DNA of 64,000 nt from Nocardioides marmoribigeumensis (lineage in GTDB: Bacteria; Actinomycetota; Actinomycetes; Propionibacteriales; Nocardioidaceae): assembly GCF_031458325.1 (NCBI RefSeq), contig NZ_JAVDYG010000001.1, positions 434,001-498,000 on the forward strand. The letters run 5' to 3'. Positions 18,631-27,653 of the stretch are shown in pieces. The translations under genes and the position numbers were made by a program. Under the pieces are notes generated by a model. That model ran no database searches, was not told the origin of the DNA, and was given only the letters and a program-made list of their open reading frames with translations. Each line of letters begins with the position of its first letter. Within the stretch, counting starts at the first letter, position 1.

Positions 18631-21165
18631 ATGAGGCTGGTCGTTCCGGACACGTCGGACCCCGACGAGGTGTACGACGCGTTCTCGGCCTGGGCGGACG
18701 AGCGCGGCACGTCCTTCTACCCCCACCAGGACGAGGCCCTCGTCGCGCTGCTCGAGGGCAGCAACGTCGTCCTGGCGACGCCGACCGGGTCGGGCAAGTC
18801 GCTGGTCGCGCTCGGGGCGCACTTCACCGCCCTCGCGACCGACCGGGTCAGCTTCTACACCGCGCCGATCAAGGCGCTGGTCAGCGAGAAGTTCTTCGAC
18901 CTGTGCGACGTGCTCGGCGCCGACAACGTCGGCATGCTCACCGGCGACGCGTCGGTCAACCCCGACGCCCCGGTCATCTGCTGCACCGCCGAGGTGCTGG
19001 CCAACCTCGCCCTGCGCGAGGGCAGCCGGGGCGACGTGGGCCTGGTGGTGATGGACGAGTTCCACTTCTACGCCGAGCCCGACCGCGGGTGGGCGTGGCA
19101 GGTGCCGCTCCTCGAGCTCCCGCAGGCCCAGTTCCTGCTGATGTCGGCGACCCTCGGCCCGATGGACCGGATCGCCGACGACCTCACCCGTCGTACGGGT
19201 CGGGAGACGGTGGTCGTCGACGACGCCGAGCGTCCCGTCCCGCTGGTCTTCTCGTGGGCCCTGACCCCCCTCACCGAGACCGTCGAGGAGCTGGTGAGCA
19301 CCCAGCAGGTGCCGGCGTACGTCGTGCACTTCACCCAGGCGGCCGCTGTGGAGCACGCGCAGTCCCTGCGGGGGTCGTTCAAGCTGACCAAGGAGCGCAA
19401 GGAGCAGATCGCCGAGGCGCTGGCCGGGGTGCGGTTCGGGGCGGGCTTCGGGCGCACCCTCTCGGCGCTGCTGCGCGCCGGCGTGGGGGTGCACCACGCC
19501 GGGATGCTGCCGCGCTACCGCCGGCTGGTCGAGCAGTTCGCGCAGCGCGGCCTGCTCACGGTCATCTGCGGCACCGACACCCTCGGGGTCGGCATCAACG
19601 TGCCGATCCGCACGGTGCTGATGACCGGCCTGGTGAAGTTCGACGGCACCCGGCAGCGGGTGCTGCGCACGCGCGAGTTCCACCAGATCGCCGGGCGCGC
19701 GGGGCGGGCCGGCTTCGACACCGTCGGGTACGTCGTCGTGCAGGCCCCCGAGCACGTCATCGACAACGAGCGCGCACTGACCAAGGCCGGTGACGACCCC
19801 AAGAAGCGGCGCAAGGTGCAGCGCAAGAAGCCGCCCGAGGGCACCGTGGTGTGGACCGAGCAGACCTTCGACAAGCTGGTCAACGGGGACCCCGAGCCGC
19901 TGCCCTCACGGATGCGGGTGACCAACGCGATGCTGGTCAACGTCCTCGCCCGCGAGGAGGACGCCTTCCCGGTGGTGCGGCGGTTGCTGACCGAGAACCA
20001 CGAGGACCGGCGCCGGCAGCTGCGCCTGGCGCGGCGCGCGCTGCGGCTGACCCGGTCCCTCGTGCACTCCGGGGTCGTGACCCGGCTCGACGAGCCGGAC
20101 CGCTTCGGGCGGACCTACGTGCTCACCGTCGACCTGCCGGTCGACTTCGCGCTCAACCAGCCGCTCGCCCACTTCGCGCTCGCCGCCCTCGACCTCCTCG
20201 ACCCCGACAGCCCCGACCACGCGCTCGACGTCGTGTCGGTCGTCGAGGCCGTCCTCGAGCAGCCCCGACAGGTGCTGATGGCCCAGCAGTTCGCCGCGCG
20301 CGGGGAGGCCGTCCAGCAGATGAAGGCCGACGGGGTCGACTACGAGGAGCGCATGGAGCGGCTCGAGGAGGTCACCTGGCCGCAGCCGCTCGCCGAGCTG
20401 CTGGTGCCGGCGTACGAGACCTACCGGCAGCGCCACCCGTGGCTGCCCGAGGACGCACTGGCCCCGAAGTCCGTGGTCCGCGAGATGTACACCCACGGCA
20501 TGACGTTCACCGACCTGGTCTCCCGCTACGGCCTGAGCCGGTCCGAGGGGCTCGTCCTGCGCTACCTCAGCGACGCCTACCGCACGTTGCGCCGCACGGT
20601 CCCCGAGGCCCACCGCAGCGAGGAACTGGACGACCTGGTCGAGTGGCTCGGCGCGACCGTGCGCCACACCGACTCCTCGCTGGTCGACGAGTGGGAGGCG
20701 CTGTCCGACCCCGCCCACGTCGTCGAGCGCCACGAGGCCCCGCCGCCCCCGGTCTCGCTCGCCCAGCAGGAGCGGGTGCTGCGGGTGATGGTCCGCAACG
20801 CGATGTTCCGCCGCGTCGAGCTCGTCGCCCGCGACGACGTCGACGGCCTCGCCGCGCTCGACGCCGCCGACGCCGAGCGCACGGACCCGCCGCGAGCGCC
20901 CGTGTGGACGGCGGCCGACTGGGACGCCGCCATCGGGGAGTACTACGACGAGCACGACCGGGTCGGCACCGGGCCGGACTCCCGCGGGCCGGACCTGCTG
21001 GCGGTCGAGGTCGAGGGACGGGTCTGGCGGGTGCGCCAGACGCTCGACGACCCCGAGGGCCACCACGACTGGGTGGTCGAGGCCGAGGTCGACCTCGACG
21101 CCACCGCCGAGGTGGGTGAGCCGGTGCTGCAGGTGCGGCGGTTCGGCCGCCTGGGTGACATCTGA
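18631..21165 (+). CDS. Ski2-like DEAD/DEAH-box helicase with DUF3516 C-terminus
   Basis: An 844-residue helicase. Motif I is ATPTGSGKS (about 50-58), Walker B/motif II is VMDEFHFY, motif III is MSATLG, and motif VI is HQIAGRAGRAGFD. The variant DEFH box and the C-terminal half (from about 400) match the actinobacterial DEAD/DEAH helicases carrying DUF3516, relatives of Ski2/Mtr4 RNA helicases. It probably unwinds structured RNA. The stop is followed in the same frame by a further 60 open codons (see the next entry). Confidence 0.93.
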   Translation: MRLVVPDTSDPDEVYDAFSAWADERGTSFYPHQDEALVALLEGSNVVLATPTGSGKSLVALGAHFTALATDRVSFYTAPIKALVSEKFFDLCDVLGADNVGMLTGDASVNPDAPVICCTAEVLANLALREGSRGDVGLVVMDEFHFYAEPDRGWAWQVPLLELPQAQFLLMSATLGPMDRIADDLTRRTGRETVVVDDAERPVPLVFSWALTPLTETVEELVSTQQVPAYVVHFTQAAAVEHAQSLRGSFKLTKERKEQIAEALAGVRFGAGFGRTLSALLRAGVGVHHAGMLPRYRRLVEQFAQRGLLTVICGTDTLGVGINVPIRTVLMTGLVKFDGTRQRVLRTREFHQIAGRAGRAGFDTVGYVVVQAPEHVIDNERALTKAGDDPKKRRKVQRKKPPEGTVVWTEQTFDKLVNGDPEPLPSRMRVTNAMLVNVLAREEDAFPVVRRLLTENHEDRRRQLRLARRALRLTRSLVHSGVVTRLDEPDRFGRTYVLTVDLPVDFALNQPLAHFALAALDLLDPDSPDHALDVVSVVEAVLEQPRQVLMAQQFAARGEAVQQMKADGVDYEERMERLEEVTWPQPLAELLVPAYETYRQRHPWLPEDALAPKSVVREMYTHGMTFTDLVSRYGLSRSEGLVLRYLSDAYRTLRRTVPEAHRSEELDDLVEWLGATVRHTDSSLVDEWEALSDPAHVVERHEAPPPPVSLAQQERVLRVMVRNAMFRRVELVARDDVDGLAALDAADAERTDPPRAPVWTAADWDAAIGEYYDEHDRVGTGPDSRGPDLLAVEVEGRVWRVRQTLDDPEGHHDWVVEAEVDLDATAEVGEPVLQVRRFGRLGDI

Positions 21166-21210
21166 CCTGCGTCCGTCGCGCTCGCCCCCTCGGCGGAGGC
21201 GGTCCGCGAC

Positions 21211-21348
21211 GTGCAGGCCGACCGTCGCGCCGCCAAGACCGCGTGGGACGAGGCCAAGCAGGCGCTGCGCGACCTGCGCGCCGCCGTCGAGGACTGCGCC
21301 GCAGCCGACGACACAACCGACCCGGTGGCGCTGCCCGCCGGGGCGTGA
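21211..21348 (+). CDS. Possible small helical protein after the helicase gene
   Basis: A 45-residue ORF from GTG (21211). It lies in the same frame as the helicase and 15 codons after its stop, and the frame is open throughout the gap. The sequence is rich in Ala/Arg/Asp/Lys, predicts one amphipathic helix, and has third-position GC like a real gene. It is either a small independent gene or a former C-terminal extension cut off by the TGA. A GGAGG lies about 13 bases upstream, which is far. No family is recognised. Confidence 0.35.
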   Translation: MQADRRAAKTAWDEAKQALRDLRAAVEDCAAADDTTDPVALPAGA

Positions 21349-21378
21349 CCTCGCCCCAGACCTGTCGTTGGGTCAGGT

Positions 21379-22914
21379 ATGAGCCCCACGCAGAAGCGCG
21401 CCGTCCTGGCGCTGGTCCCCACCGCCGCGGTCGCGGCGGCCGCGCTCGTCGGCACCGTCGGCGGACCCGCGCAGGCCGACACCGACAGCCTGCGGCTGCA
21501 CGAGCAGAGCCTCGCCGCCTCCGGCACGGCCGCGCCGCTGCAGAGCGGCAACGTGACGTCCGTGGGGAGCTTCCCCGGCCAGGCCGGGATCTCGGGGTGC
21601 TTCCTGCGGACCGCTCCGATCCTGGTCACCAGCGGCGCCGACAGCCTGCAGGTCTGGAACGTCAGCAAGCCCGCCGCGCCCCGACTGGTCGGCACGCTGC
21701 CCGACGCGCTCTTCGAGAACGAGGCGATGAACTGCGGGGAGCGACGCACGTCGACGGGCACCCAGCGGTTCGCGCTGATCGGGGTGGACTCGGTCCAGGC
21801 CTCCCCCGACGACCCCCAGCACGTCAACGTCGGCGGCAACGAGCTGATCGTGGTCGACGTGACCAGGCCCTCGGACCCGACGATCCGCTCGCGCACCCCC
21901 GGCCTGACCAGCACGCACACGGTGGCCTGTGCCGACCGCGACTGCAGCTACGCCTACAGCGCCGGCGACTCGGGTTCGGGCACGTTCAGCGTCTTCGACC
22001 TGCGCCACCTCGACAAGCCGCGCGAGGTCGACGGCAAGCCCGGCAAGGCCGGCCTCCAGGCCTTCAGCTCGCCCACCGCCGGCCACAAGTGGAACTTCGA
22101 CAACGCCGGCTACGGCACCCACACCGGCTTCGACGGCGCCTCGATCTGGGATGTCCGCAAGCCGGCTCGCCCCCGCCTGGTGACCACGACCGGCGCGGCC
22201 GGCAAGGGCAACGACCCGCGCTACCCCGGCTGGAACGACTTCATCCTGCACAACTCCTTCCGTCCCAACGCCACGGCGTTCAGGCCCGACGCCACCCCCT
22301 CCTTCGCCCACGGCAACGTGCTGCTGGTGACCGAGGAGGACTACGAGCAGGTCGACTGCAGCAAGGCCGGGTCGTTCCAGACCTGGTGGGTCAAGCGTCT
22401 CGACGGCACCCCAGGCGCGATCCGCCCGCTCGACAAGGTCGAGCTGTCCGACCTGGGCAGCTACCCCCTGCCCGTGGGTGGATTCTGCTCGTCGCACTGG
22501 TTCGACTTCCGCCCCGGCGGCCTGGTCGCGGCCGGCTTCTACGGCGGCGGCACGCAGGTCCTCGACGTGCGCAACCCCCGCGACATCAAGCCCTACGGCC
22601 ACTCGGTGTGGGGAGGCTCGGAGGTCTGGGACGCGATGTGGGCGCCGGTCTACAAGGACGGTCGGCAGACCGGGCGGAAGACCAGCTACGTCTACTCCAT
22701 CGACCTGGTGCGCGGCCTCGACGTCTCCCGCGTCGCCCTGCCCGGTACGACGGCCGCGCGCTCCGCGGCGAGCACCCCGGCCGCTCCCGCGGGCGGCCGC
22801 GTCCCGGGTGCGCCGCTGGGCCTCGTGGGTGCGGCGCTGGTGAGCGCCGCGCTGCTCCGGGTGGCCGCCCGGAAGGCCGGTCAGCGGAACGCGGAGATCC
22901 CCGTCAGCGCCTGA
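21379..22914 (+). CDS. Secreted LVIVD-repeat beta-propeller-like protein with C-terminal anchor
   Basis: A 511-residue exported protein. The signal peptide (about 1-34) ends near QAD. Repeats of the LVIVD kind follow: LQVWNVSKPAAPRLVG, LIVVDVTRPSDPTI, FSVFDLRHLDKPRE, ASIWDVRKPARPRLV and TQVLDVRNPRDIKPY. Each combines a V-D/W-N strand with a Pro-rich turn, which suggests a beta-propeller. A linker of Ala/Thr/Pro precedes a hydrophobic segment at about 475-497 and a basic tail, so the protein is probably anchored with its propeller outside. It overlaps the convergent acyl-CoA dehydrogenase by 34 bp. The ligand is unknown. Confidence 0.82.
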   Translation: MSPTQKRAVLALVPTAAVAAAALVGTVGGPAQADTDSLRLHEQSLAASGTAAPLQSGNVTSVGSFPGQAGISGCFLRTAPILVTSGADSLQVWNVSKPAAPRLVGTLPDALFENEAMNCGERRTSTGTQRFALIGVDSVQASPDDPQHVNVGGNELIVVDVTRPSDPTIRSRTPGLTSTHTVACADRDCSYAYSAGDSGSGTFSVFDLRHLDKPREVDGKPGKAGLQAFSSPTAGHKWNFDNAGYGTHTGFDGASIWDVRKPARPRLVTTTGAAGKGNDPRYPGWNDFILHNSFRPNATAFRPDATPSFAHGNVLLVTEEDYEQVDCSKAGSFQTWWVKRLDGTPGAIRPLDKVELSDLGSYPLPVGGFCSSHWFDFRPGGLVAAGFYGGGTQVLDVRNPRDIKPYGHSVWGGSEVWDAMWAPVYKDGRQTGRKTSYVYSIDLVRGLDVSRVALPGTTAARSAASTPAAPAGGRVPGAPLGLVGAALVSAALLRVAARKAGQRNAEIPVSA

Positions 22915-24056
22915 CCCACCACCAGCTGGTGCACCTCCGAGGTGCCTTCGTAGGTCAGCACCGACTCGAGGTTGTTGGCGTGCCGCAGGACGGGGTACTC
23001 CAGCGTGATCCCGTTGGCCCCCAGCAGCGTGCGGCACTCCCGTGCGATCGCGAGGGCCTCGCGCACGCTGTTGAGCTTGCCCATCGAGACCTGCTCGGGG
23101 CGGATCGTCCCGGCGTCCTTGAGCCGGCCCAGGTGCAGCGCGAGCAGCATCGCCTTGTCCAGCTCGAGGGCCATGTCGGCGAGCTTGGCCTGGGTGAGCT
23201 GGAAACCCGAGAGCGGGCGGCCGAACACCTGCCGCTCGGCGACGTAGTCCAGCGTGGTCTCGAGGCAGTCGCGCGCCGAGCCGAGCGGGCCGAAGACGAT
23301 GCCGAACCGCGCCTCGCTCAGGCACGACAGCGGGCCGGCCAGCCCCGCGGCCTCGGGCAGCATCGCGTCGGCCGGCAGCCGGACGCCCTCGAGGACGACC
23401 TCGCCGGTGACCGACGCCCGCAGCGAGAGCTTGCGCGTGATCTCCGGCGTGCTCACCCCGGGGGTGTCGGTCGGGACGACGAAGCCGCGGATGTCGCGCG
23501 AGGACTCCCCCGTCCGTGCCCACACGACCGCCACGTCGGCGATGGGCGAGTTGGTGATCCACATCTTGGTGCCGTCGAGGACCCAGTCGTCGCCGTCGCG
23601 GCGGGCGCGGGTGCGCATCGCCCCCGGGTCGGAGCCGGCGTCGGGCTCGGTCAGCCCGAAGCACCCGATCACCTCGCCGGTCGCCATCCGCGGCAGCCAC
23701 TGCTCACGCTGCTCCTCGCTGCCCCAGCGGTGGATCGCGAACATCGCCAGCGAGCCCTGCACCGAGACCAGCGAGCGGATGCCGGAGTCGGCGGCCTCGA
23801 GCTCGAGGCAGGCCAGGCCGTACGCCGTCGCGGTCGTCCCCGCGCAGCCGTAGCCCTCCAGGTGCATCCCGAGCAGCCCGAGGTCCCCGAAGACCCGGGC
23901 GAGGTCGCGCGCCGGGAGCGACCCCTCGTCGTACCACCGGGCGAGGTGGGGGCGGACCTCGCGCTCGAGGACGGCGCGGACGCTGGCACGCATGGCCAGG
24001 TCGTCGTCGCTGACGAGGTCGTCGAGGTCGAGGAGGGCGAACGGGTGGGTGCTCAC
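22881..24056 (-). CDS. Acyl-CoA dehydrogenase, glutaryl-CoA-dehydrogenase-like
   Basis: A 391-residue flavoenzyme. ACAD signatures are CFGLTEPDAGSD (about 132-143), a FAD/substrate region with KMWITNS, and the catalytic Glu in the C-terminal YEGTSEVHQLVVG. The N-terminal TATAYGLACLELEAADSGIRSLVSVQGSL with its Arg closely resembles glutaryl-CoA dehydrogenases, which decarboxylate glutaryl-CoA to crotonyl-CoA in lysine and tryptophan breakdown. It starts at GTG. No electron-transfer flavoprotein gene is near. Confidence 0.88.
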   Translation of the reverse strand: MSTHPFALLDLDDLVSDDDLAMRASVRAVLEREVRPHLARWYDEGSLPARDLARVFGDLGLLGMHLEGYGCAGTTATAYGLACLELEAADSGIRSLVSVQGSLAMFAIHRWGSEEQREQWLPRMATGEVIGCFGLTEPDAGSDPGAMRTRARRDGDDWVLDGTKMWITNSPIADVAVVWARTGESSRDIRGFVVPTDTPGVSTPEITRKLSLRASVTGEVVLEGVRLPADAMLPEAAGLAGPLSCLSEARFGIVFGPLGSARDCLETTLDYVAERQVFGRPLSGFQLTQAKLADMALELDKAMLLALHLGRLKDAGTIRPEQVSMGKLNSVREALAIARECRTLLGANGITLEYPVLRHANNLESVLTYEGTSEVHQLVVGQALTGISAFR

Positions 24057-24124
24057 CCACCCACCCTGCCAGGTCCACCGGGACGCCCGGACGGTCCGGA
24101 CCGGAGCGTGGCTAGCCTGGGGCC

Positions 24125-24907
24125 ATGGAGACCGACGAGGTGCTGCGGCTGCTGCAGGACGTGGCGGCCGAGGTGGTCAACCCGCGGTTCCGCTCCCTGG
24201 ACGAGGCCGAGATCGCCGAGAAGCAGCCCGGCGACCTGGTCACCGCCGCCGACCACGAGTCCGAGGAGCTCCTCACCGCCGCGCTCCTGGAGGCCTACCC
24301 CGACGCGGTGGTGCTGGGCGAGGAGGCCTACGCCACCGACCCGCACCTGATCCAGCGCTTCGTCGACGCCGAGCACGCCTTCACCGTCGACCCGGTCGAC
24401 GGCACCCGCAACTTCGTCCACGGCTCCCCCGACCACGCCGTCATGTGCGCCGAGGTGGTCGGCGGCGAGACCACGCGGGCGTGGGTGTGGCAGCCCCAGC
24501 ACGAGACGGCGTACGTCGCGGAGCGCGGCGGCGGCACGTGGCGCAACGGCGAGCGCCTGACCCGGCCGCCGGTGGTCGGCGACCCGGTCGGCGCGACCTC
24601 GCGGCGGCGGTGGCGCACCGGCCGGCTGGGCGACCTCCCGCAGCTGCGCAACACGTGGTGGTGCTGCGGGGTCGACTACCCCCACCTGATCGAGGGCGAC
24701 ACCGACTACCTGCTCTACGGCCACCCCAAGCCGTGGGACCACGCCCCGACCGGGCTGCTGGTCACCGAGGCCGGCGGCGTCGTGGGCGACCTCGAGGGCA
24801 ACGCCTACACCGCGTGGACGCACACCTCGCTCATCGTCGCCGCCGCCGACCGCACGACCTACGACCGGGTGCGTCAGGCGGTCGCCGCGGACTCACGGCT
24901 CGGCTGA
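24125..24907 (+). CDS. Inositol monophosphatase family protein
   Basis: A 260-residue Mg-dependent phosphatase fold. The metal sites are GEE (about 74-76), DPVDGTRNFVHG (about 95-106) and the C-terminal WDHAPTGLLVTEAGG. Actinobacteria carry several paralogues acting on inositol phosphate, histidinol phosphate, fructose bisphosphate or PAP; the sequence does not settle which. It diverges from the acyl-CoA dehydrogenase over 68 bp and overlaps the convergent MFS gene by 34 bp. Confidence 0.88.
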   Translation: METDEVLRLLQDVAAEVVNPRFRSLDEAEIAEKQPGDLVTAADHESEELLTAALLEAYPDAVVLGEEAYATDPHLIQRFVDAEHAFTVDPVDGTRNFVHGSPDHAVMCAEVVGGETTRAWVWQPQHETAYVAERGGGTWRNGERLTRPPVVGDPVGATSRRRWRTGRLGDLPQLRNTWWCCGVDYPHLIEGDTDYLLYGHPKPWDHAPTGLLVTEAGGVVGDLEGNAYTAWTHTSLIVAAADRTTYDRVRQAVAADSRLG

Positions 24908-26163
24908 GGATCCGTGGCGGGCGCCTCGCGCGCCGCGACCCAGTAGAGCGGGGCGCCGAGCGCGAGCACCGCACCGCCGACCCACATCGCGGCACTGACC
25001 GAGACACCGCCGGCCAGCGCCGTGAGGCAGATCAGGCCGAGCGCGCCGGCCGGCTGGGAGAACAGCGAGTTGAGCGAGACGACAGTGGCTCGCACGTCGC
25101 TCGTGGCGTTGCGGTGCAGCAGCGTGCTGTGCGCCGCGCCGCCGATGCCGTGGAAGGAGTAGCAGGCGAGGTAGACCGCGAGCACGCCGGCCAGGCCACC
25201 CAGCACACCCATCATCACGACCGTCAGGCCGAGCAGGACCCGCGAGACGACCCCCGCGGTGCCGATGCCCAGGCGCCGGCCGAGCCACGGCATCGCCGCG
25301 GACCCTGCCGCGGCGGCGACCCAGGCAGCGGTCGCCGCCGGGCCGGTGATGGCGGCCGCGGCCTGGGGCCCGCTGGTCACCTCGGCCAGCCGCACGGGCA
25401 GCAGCGACTCGTAGGTGCCGACGCCCAGCCCCCACAGCAGCTCGAGCAGGACCAGGGCGACCAGGGCACGCGACCCCCGCAGCAGGCGGGCGCCGGACAC
25501 GACCGTGCGGGGCACCGCGCGGATGGAGGCGCGGAGCCCCTCGGCGTCGTGCCGCGGCGGCTCGGACATCAGCGCGAGCACCGCGACGAGGCTCAGGACG
25601 TGGACCACCAGGGACGCCACGACCGGCAGGGTCAGCGCGTCGACCCGTGAGGTCGGGTCCCAGGCGATGAGGCCACCGGCCACGACCGACCCGGTGGCGA
25701 TCGCCAGCGACACGACCGTGCCGTAGAGGCTCATGCCACGGTCGATGCGCGCGGCCGGGTCCGCCGCCTGCGCCGCGTCGACGTACCACGCGTCGAGCGG
25801 GCCGCTGTCGAGCGCGCGGTAGACACCCAGGAGGGCGAACACCGCGGCGAAGGCGACGAACGAGTGGGCGACGACGAGCAGCCCGATCGAGGCCATGGCG
25901 AAGAGCACCGCGGCCGCCTGCACCGGACGCCGGCCGATGCTGTCGGCGAAGCCCCCGGTGGGCAGCTCGAGGGCGAAGACCACCCAGCCCTGCATCGAGG
26001 CGGCGACACCGATCTGGGCCAGCGTCAGGCCGCGGTCGAGGGGCAGCAGGACGAAGACCGGGATGAGGAACCCGACCGACAGCCATCGCAGGGCGGCCAG
26101 GAACAGGAAGCGGCGCAGGACGGTGCGCTCGGACATCACGTGCGCTGCGTCCACCGCGCTCAC
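24874..26163 (-). CDS. MFS transporter
   Basis: A 429-residue transporter with about 12 hydrophobic segments and the loop 2-3 motif GGFADSIGRRPVQ typical of MFS drug exporters. The start chosen is the GTG overlapping the ArsR stop (GTGA); an ATG nine codons inside (26136) is also possible. Co-transcription with the ArsR-like regulator, whose promoter carries a strong operator, suggests inducible efflux. The substrate is unknown. Confidence 0.87.
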   Translation of the reverse strand: MSAVDAAHVMSERTVLRRFLFLAALRWLSVGFLIPVFVLLPLDRGLTLAQIGVAASMQGWVVFALELPTGGFADSIGRRPVQAAAVLFAMASIGLLVVAHSFVAFAAVFALLGVYRALDSGPLDAWYVDAAQAADPAARIDRGMSLYGTVVSLAIATGSVVAGGLIAWDPTSRVDALTLPVVASLVVHVLSLVAVLALMSEPPRHDAEGLRASIRAVPRTVVSGARLLRGSRALVALVLLELLWGLGVGTYESLLPVRLAEVTSGPQAAAAITGPAATAAWVAAAAGSAAMPWLGRRLGIGTAGVVSRVLLGLTVVMMGVLGGLAGVLAVYLACYSFHGIGGAAHSTLLHRNATSDVRATVVSLNSLFSQPAGALGLICLTALAGGVSVSAAMWVGGAVLALGAPLYWVAAREAPATDPQPSRESAATA

Positions 26164-26756
26164 AGCGGCCACTCCCCCCGGATCGGGACGGTGTGGAACA
26201 GGACGACGACGCGCTCGGCGCCGTCGACCCCGGCCTGACGGCCCGCGGCGACGGACCGCTCACGGAAGCGCTGGACGGTGTCCCACAGCTCGGTGCCCAG
26301 CGCCTCGGCCTCTGCCGGGGTGAGCACGACCATGTCGTCGCTCGAGGCGGCGACGTCGACCCACTCCGGCTCCCAGTCGCGCTCCTCGGCCATCCACTGG
26401 TCGAGCAGGCGCTGCTGCCAGCGGTACCACTCGCGTCGCACGCTCACCGACGCCTTGTGCGCCTCGGGGTCGCCGAGGAAGTCCGAGGGCGACCACGAGG
26501 TCGCGGTGTGGGCGGCCCGCCACCAGCGCTCCCGCTTGGTGCCGCGGTCGGTCTCCTCCTCGACGAAGCCGACCTCGGCCAGCTTGCGCAGGTGGTAGCT
26601 GGTGACGCCGCTGGACTCCCCCACCCGCTCGGCCAGCCCGCTGGCGGTGGCCGGGCCGTCGGCCCGCAGGAGGCTCAGGAGCCGGCCGCGCAGCGGGTGG
26701 GCGAGGGCCGCGAGGGCCTCGGGGTCCTGGACACGGATGGTCGGACGCTCGGTCAT
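26160..26756 (-). CDS. ArsR-like winged-helix regulator
   Basis: A 198-residue regulator. The N-terminal winged helix (about 12-85: ALAHPLRGRLLSLLRADGPATASGLAERVGESSGVTSYHLRKL) is of the ArsR/HTH-20 kind. A Trp-rich C-terminal part of about 110 residues follows (REWYRWQQRLLDQWM), as in proteins fused to a helical ligand domain. There is no Cys metal site. The ATG lies 6 bases after a TACGGT -10, so the mRNA is probably leaderless. The -35 and spacer lie inside the nested palindrome just upstream, so it should repress itself and the MFS gene behind it. Confidence 0.88.
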   Translation of the reverse strand: MTERPTIRVQDPEALAALAHPLRGRLLSLLRADGPATASGLAERVGESSGVTSYHLRKLAEVGFVEEETDRGTKRERWWRAAHTATSWSPSDFLGDPEAHKASVSVRREWYRWQQRLLDQWMAEERDWEPEWVDVAASSDDMVVLTPAEAEALGTELWDTVQRFRERSVAAGRQAGVDGAERVVVLFHTVPIRGEWPL

Positions 26757-26762
26757 GCGACC

Positions 26763-26805
26763 ACCGTAGTCCCATGCAAAGGCTCTTTGCAAACATCCTT
26801 TGCAT
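26763..26805 (-). promoter_or_regulatory. arsR-MFS promoter and nested-palindrome operator
   Basis: On the minus strand, -35 TTGCAA (26792-26787), an 18-bp spacer, then -10 TACGGT (26768-26763). Overlaid is a 32-bp dyad centred at 26789.5: outer arms ATGCAAAGG (26774-26782) and CCTTTGCAT (26797-26805), inner palindrome TTTGCAAA (26786-26793). Twenty-six of 32 positions are symmetric. The AT content stands out from its surroundings. This is a convincing regulator site covering -35 and spacer, most simply for the ArsR-like protein encoded downstream. Confidence 0.8.
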
Positions 26806-26810
26806 CTTGC

Positions 26811-27653
26811 TCAGCAGCGACCCTGCCCCACTGCCCGGAGCCCCGTGCGGTCACCGATGCCGAAGTCGGTGCGGCCGACGTTCTCCCCGTGCATGAGCTG
26901 CGTGACGTCGTCGGTGTGCCCCAGGCCGACCAGGTGGCCGAGCTCGTGCAGCACGACCGCCTTCACCGCGGCCCGGCCGTCGCGGTCGAGGATCTCCCCC
27001 AGCTGCGGGGCGTCCAGCGCCACCTGCCCGCTGACGTAGCGCGAGCGGAACGACCCACCCACGGCCGTGCTGCCCCCCAGGCCGGCCACGTCGCCCTCGA
27101 GCTCGGGGATCCGGTCGGGGGTCGTCCAGGCGACCAGGACCGGCTGGCGCTCGCCGCGGGCCTGGTCAGGGACGGGCTGCTCCCCCGTGGTGCCCGCCAG
27201 CCGCAGCCGGAGCCCGGTCAGGCGCCCCACCTCGGCGAGCGACTCCTCGACGATCCCGTCGGTGCCCTTCGGCGCGATCGTGTCGTTCTCGACGACCACG
27301 ATCTCCTTGCAGGGCGAGTAGGTCACCGGCAGGCGCGGGTTGACCGGCTGGGTCGCCATGAACTCATAGCTCCCCGCCGACTTCTCGTCGTTGCCGCCCG
27401 GGCGGAACGCGTCGCCCAGCACGCTCACGTCGTAGCCCATCACCCGCACGAGGAACGACCAGAGCCCCAGCGCGACCACCACGAGCAGGATGACCGCCGT
27501 GCCCAGGCGACCGCCCGCACGGCGCCGAGACGGCGGTGGGCCCGTCCAGGCGGCCTGGGCGTCGAGCCGGTCCAGCTCACGCAGCTGCCGCATCATCGCG
27601 CGGCGCCGCCGCCGCGGGCCGAGGGTCAGCGAGTCGAGGAACCGTCCGCGCAC
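26811..27653 (-). CDS. Membrane-anchored matrixin-type zinc metalloprotease
   Basis: A 280-residue protein. A basic N-terminus (about 1-48) is followed by one membrane segment (about 50-70), so the catalytic part lies outside the cell. The zinc site is HELGHLVGLGH (His236, Glu237, His240, His246) with a likely Met-turn at Met254 (QLMHG), as in matrixins and related metzincins. It starts at GTG directly abutting the stop of the upstream hydrolase gene and is probably the last gene of a leftward unit of three exported hydrolases. Confidence 0.85.
   Translation of the reverse strand: MRGRFLDSLTLGPRRRRRAMMRQLRELDRLDAQAAWTGPPPSRRRAGGRLGTAVILLVVVALGLWSFLVRVMGYDVSVLGDAFRPGGNDEKSAGSYEFMATQPVNPRLPVTYSPCKEIVVVENDTIAPKGTDGIVEESLAEVGRLTGLRLRLAGTTGEQPVPDQARGERQPVLVAWTTPDRIPELEGDVAGLGGSTAVGGSFRSRYVSGQVALDAPQLGEILDRDGRAAVKAVVLHELGHLVGLGHTDDVTQLMHGENVGRTDFGIGDRTGLRAVGQGRC

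Noticed and set aside
17263-19755. 830-codon minus-strand frame
   Set aside because: Antisense to the lipoproteins and helicase; repetitive Arg/Gly/Ala translation.
21243-24350. Open frame of over 1000 codons on the plus strand
   Set aside because: It runs in the wrong frame over the LVIVD gene and antisense to the acyl-CoA dehydrogenase; composition is Arg/Gly/Pro/Ala-rich as expected for GC-rich shadow frames.
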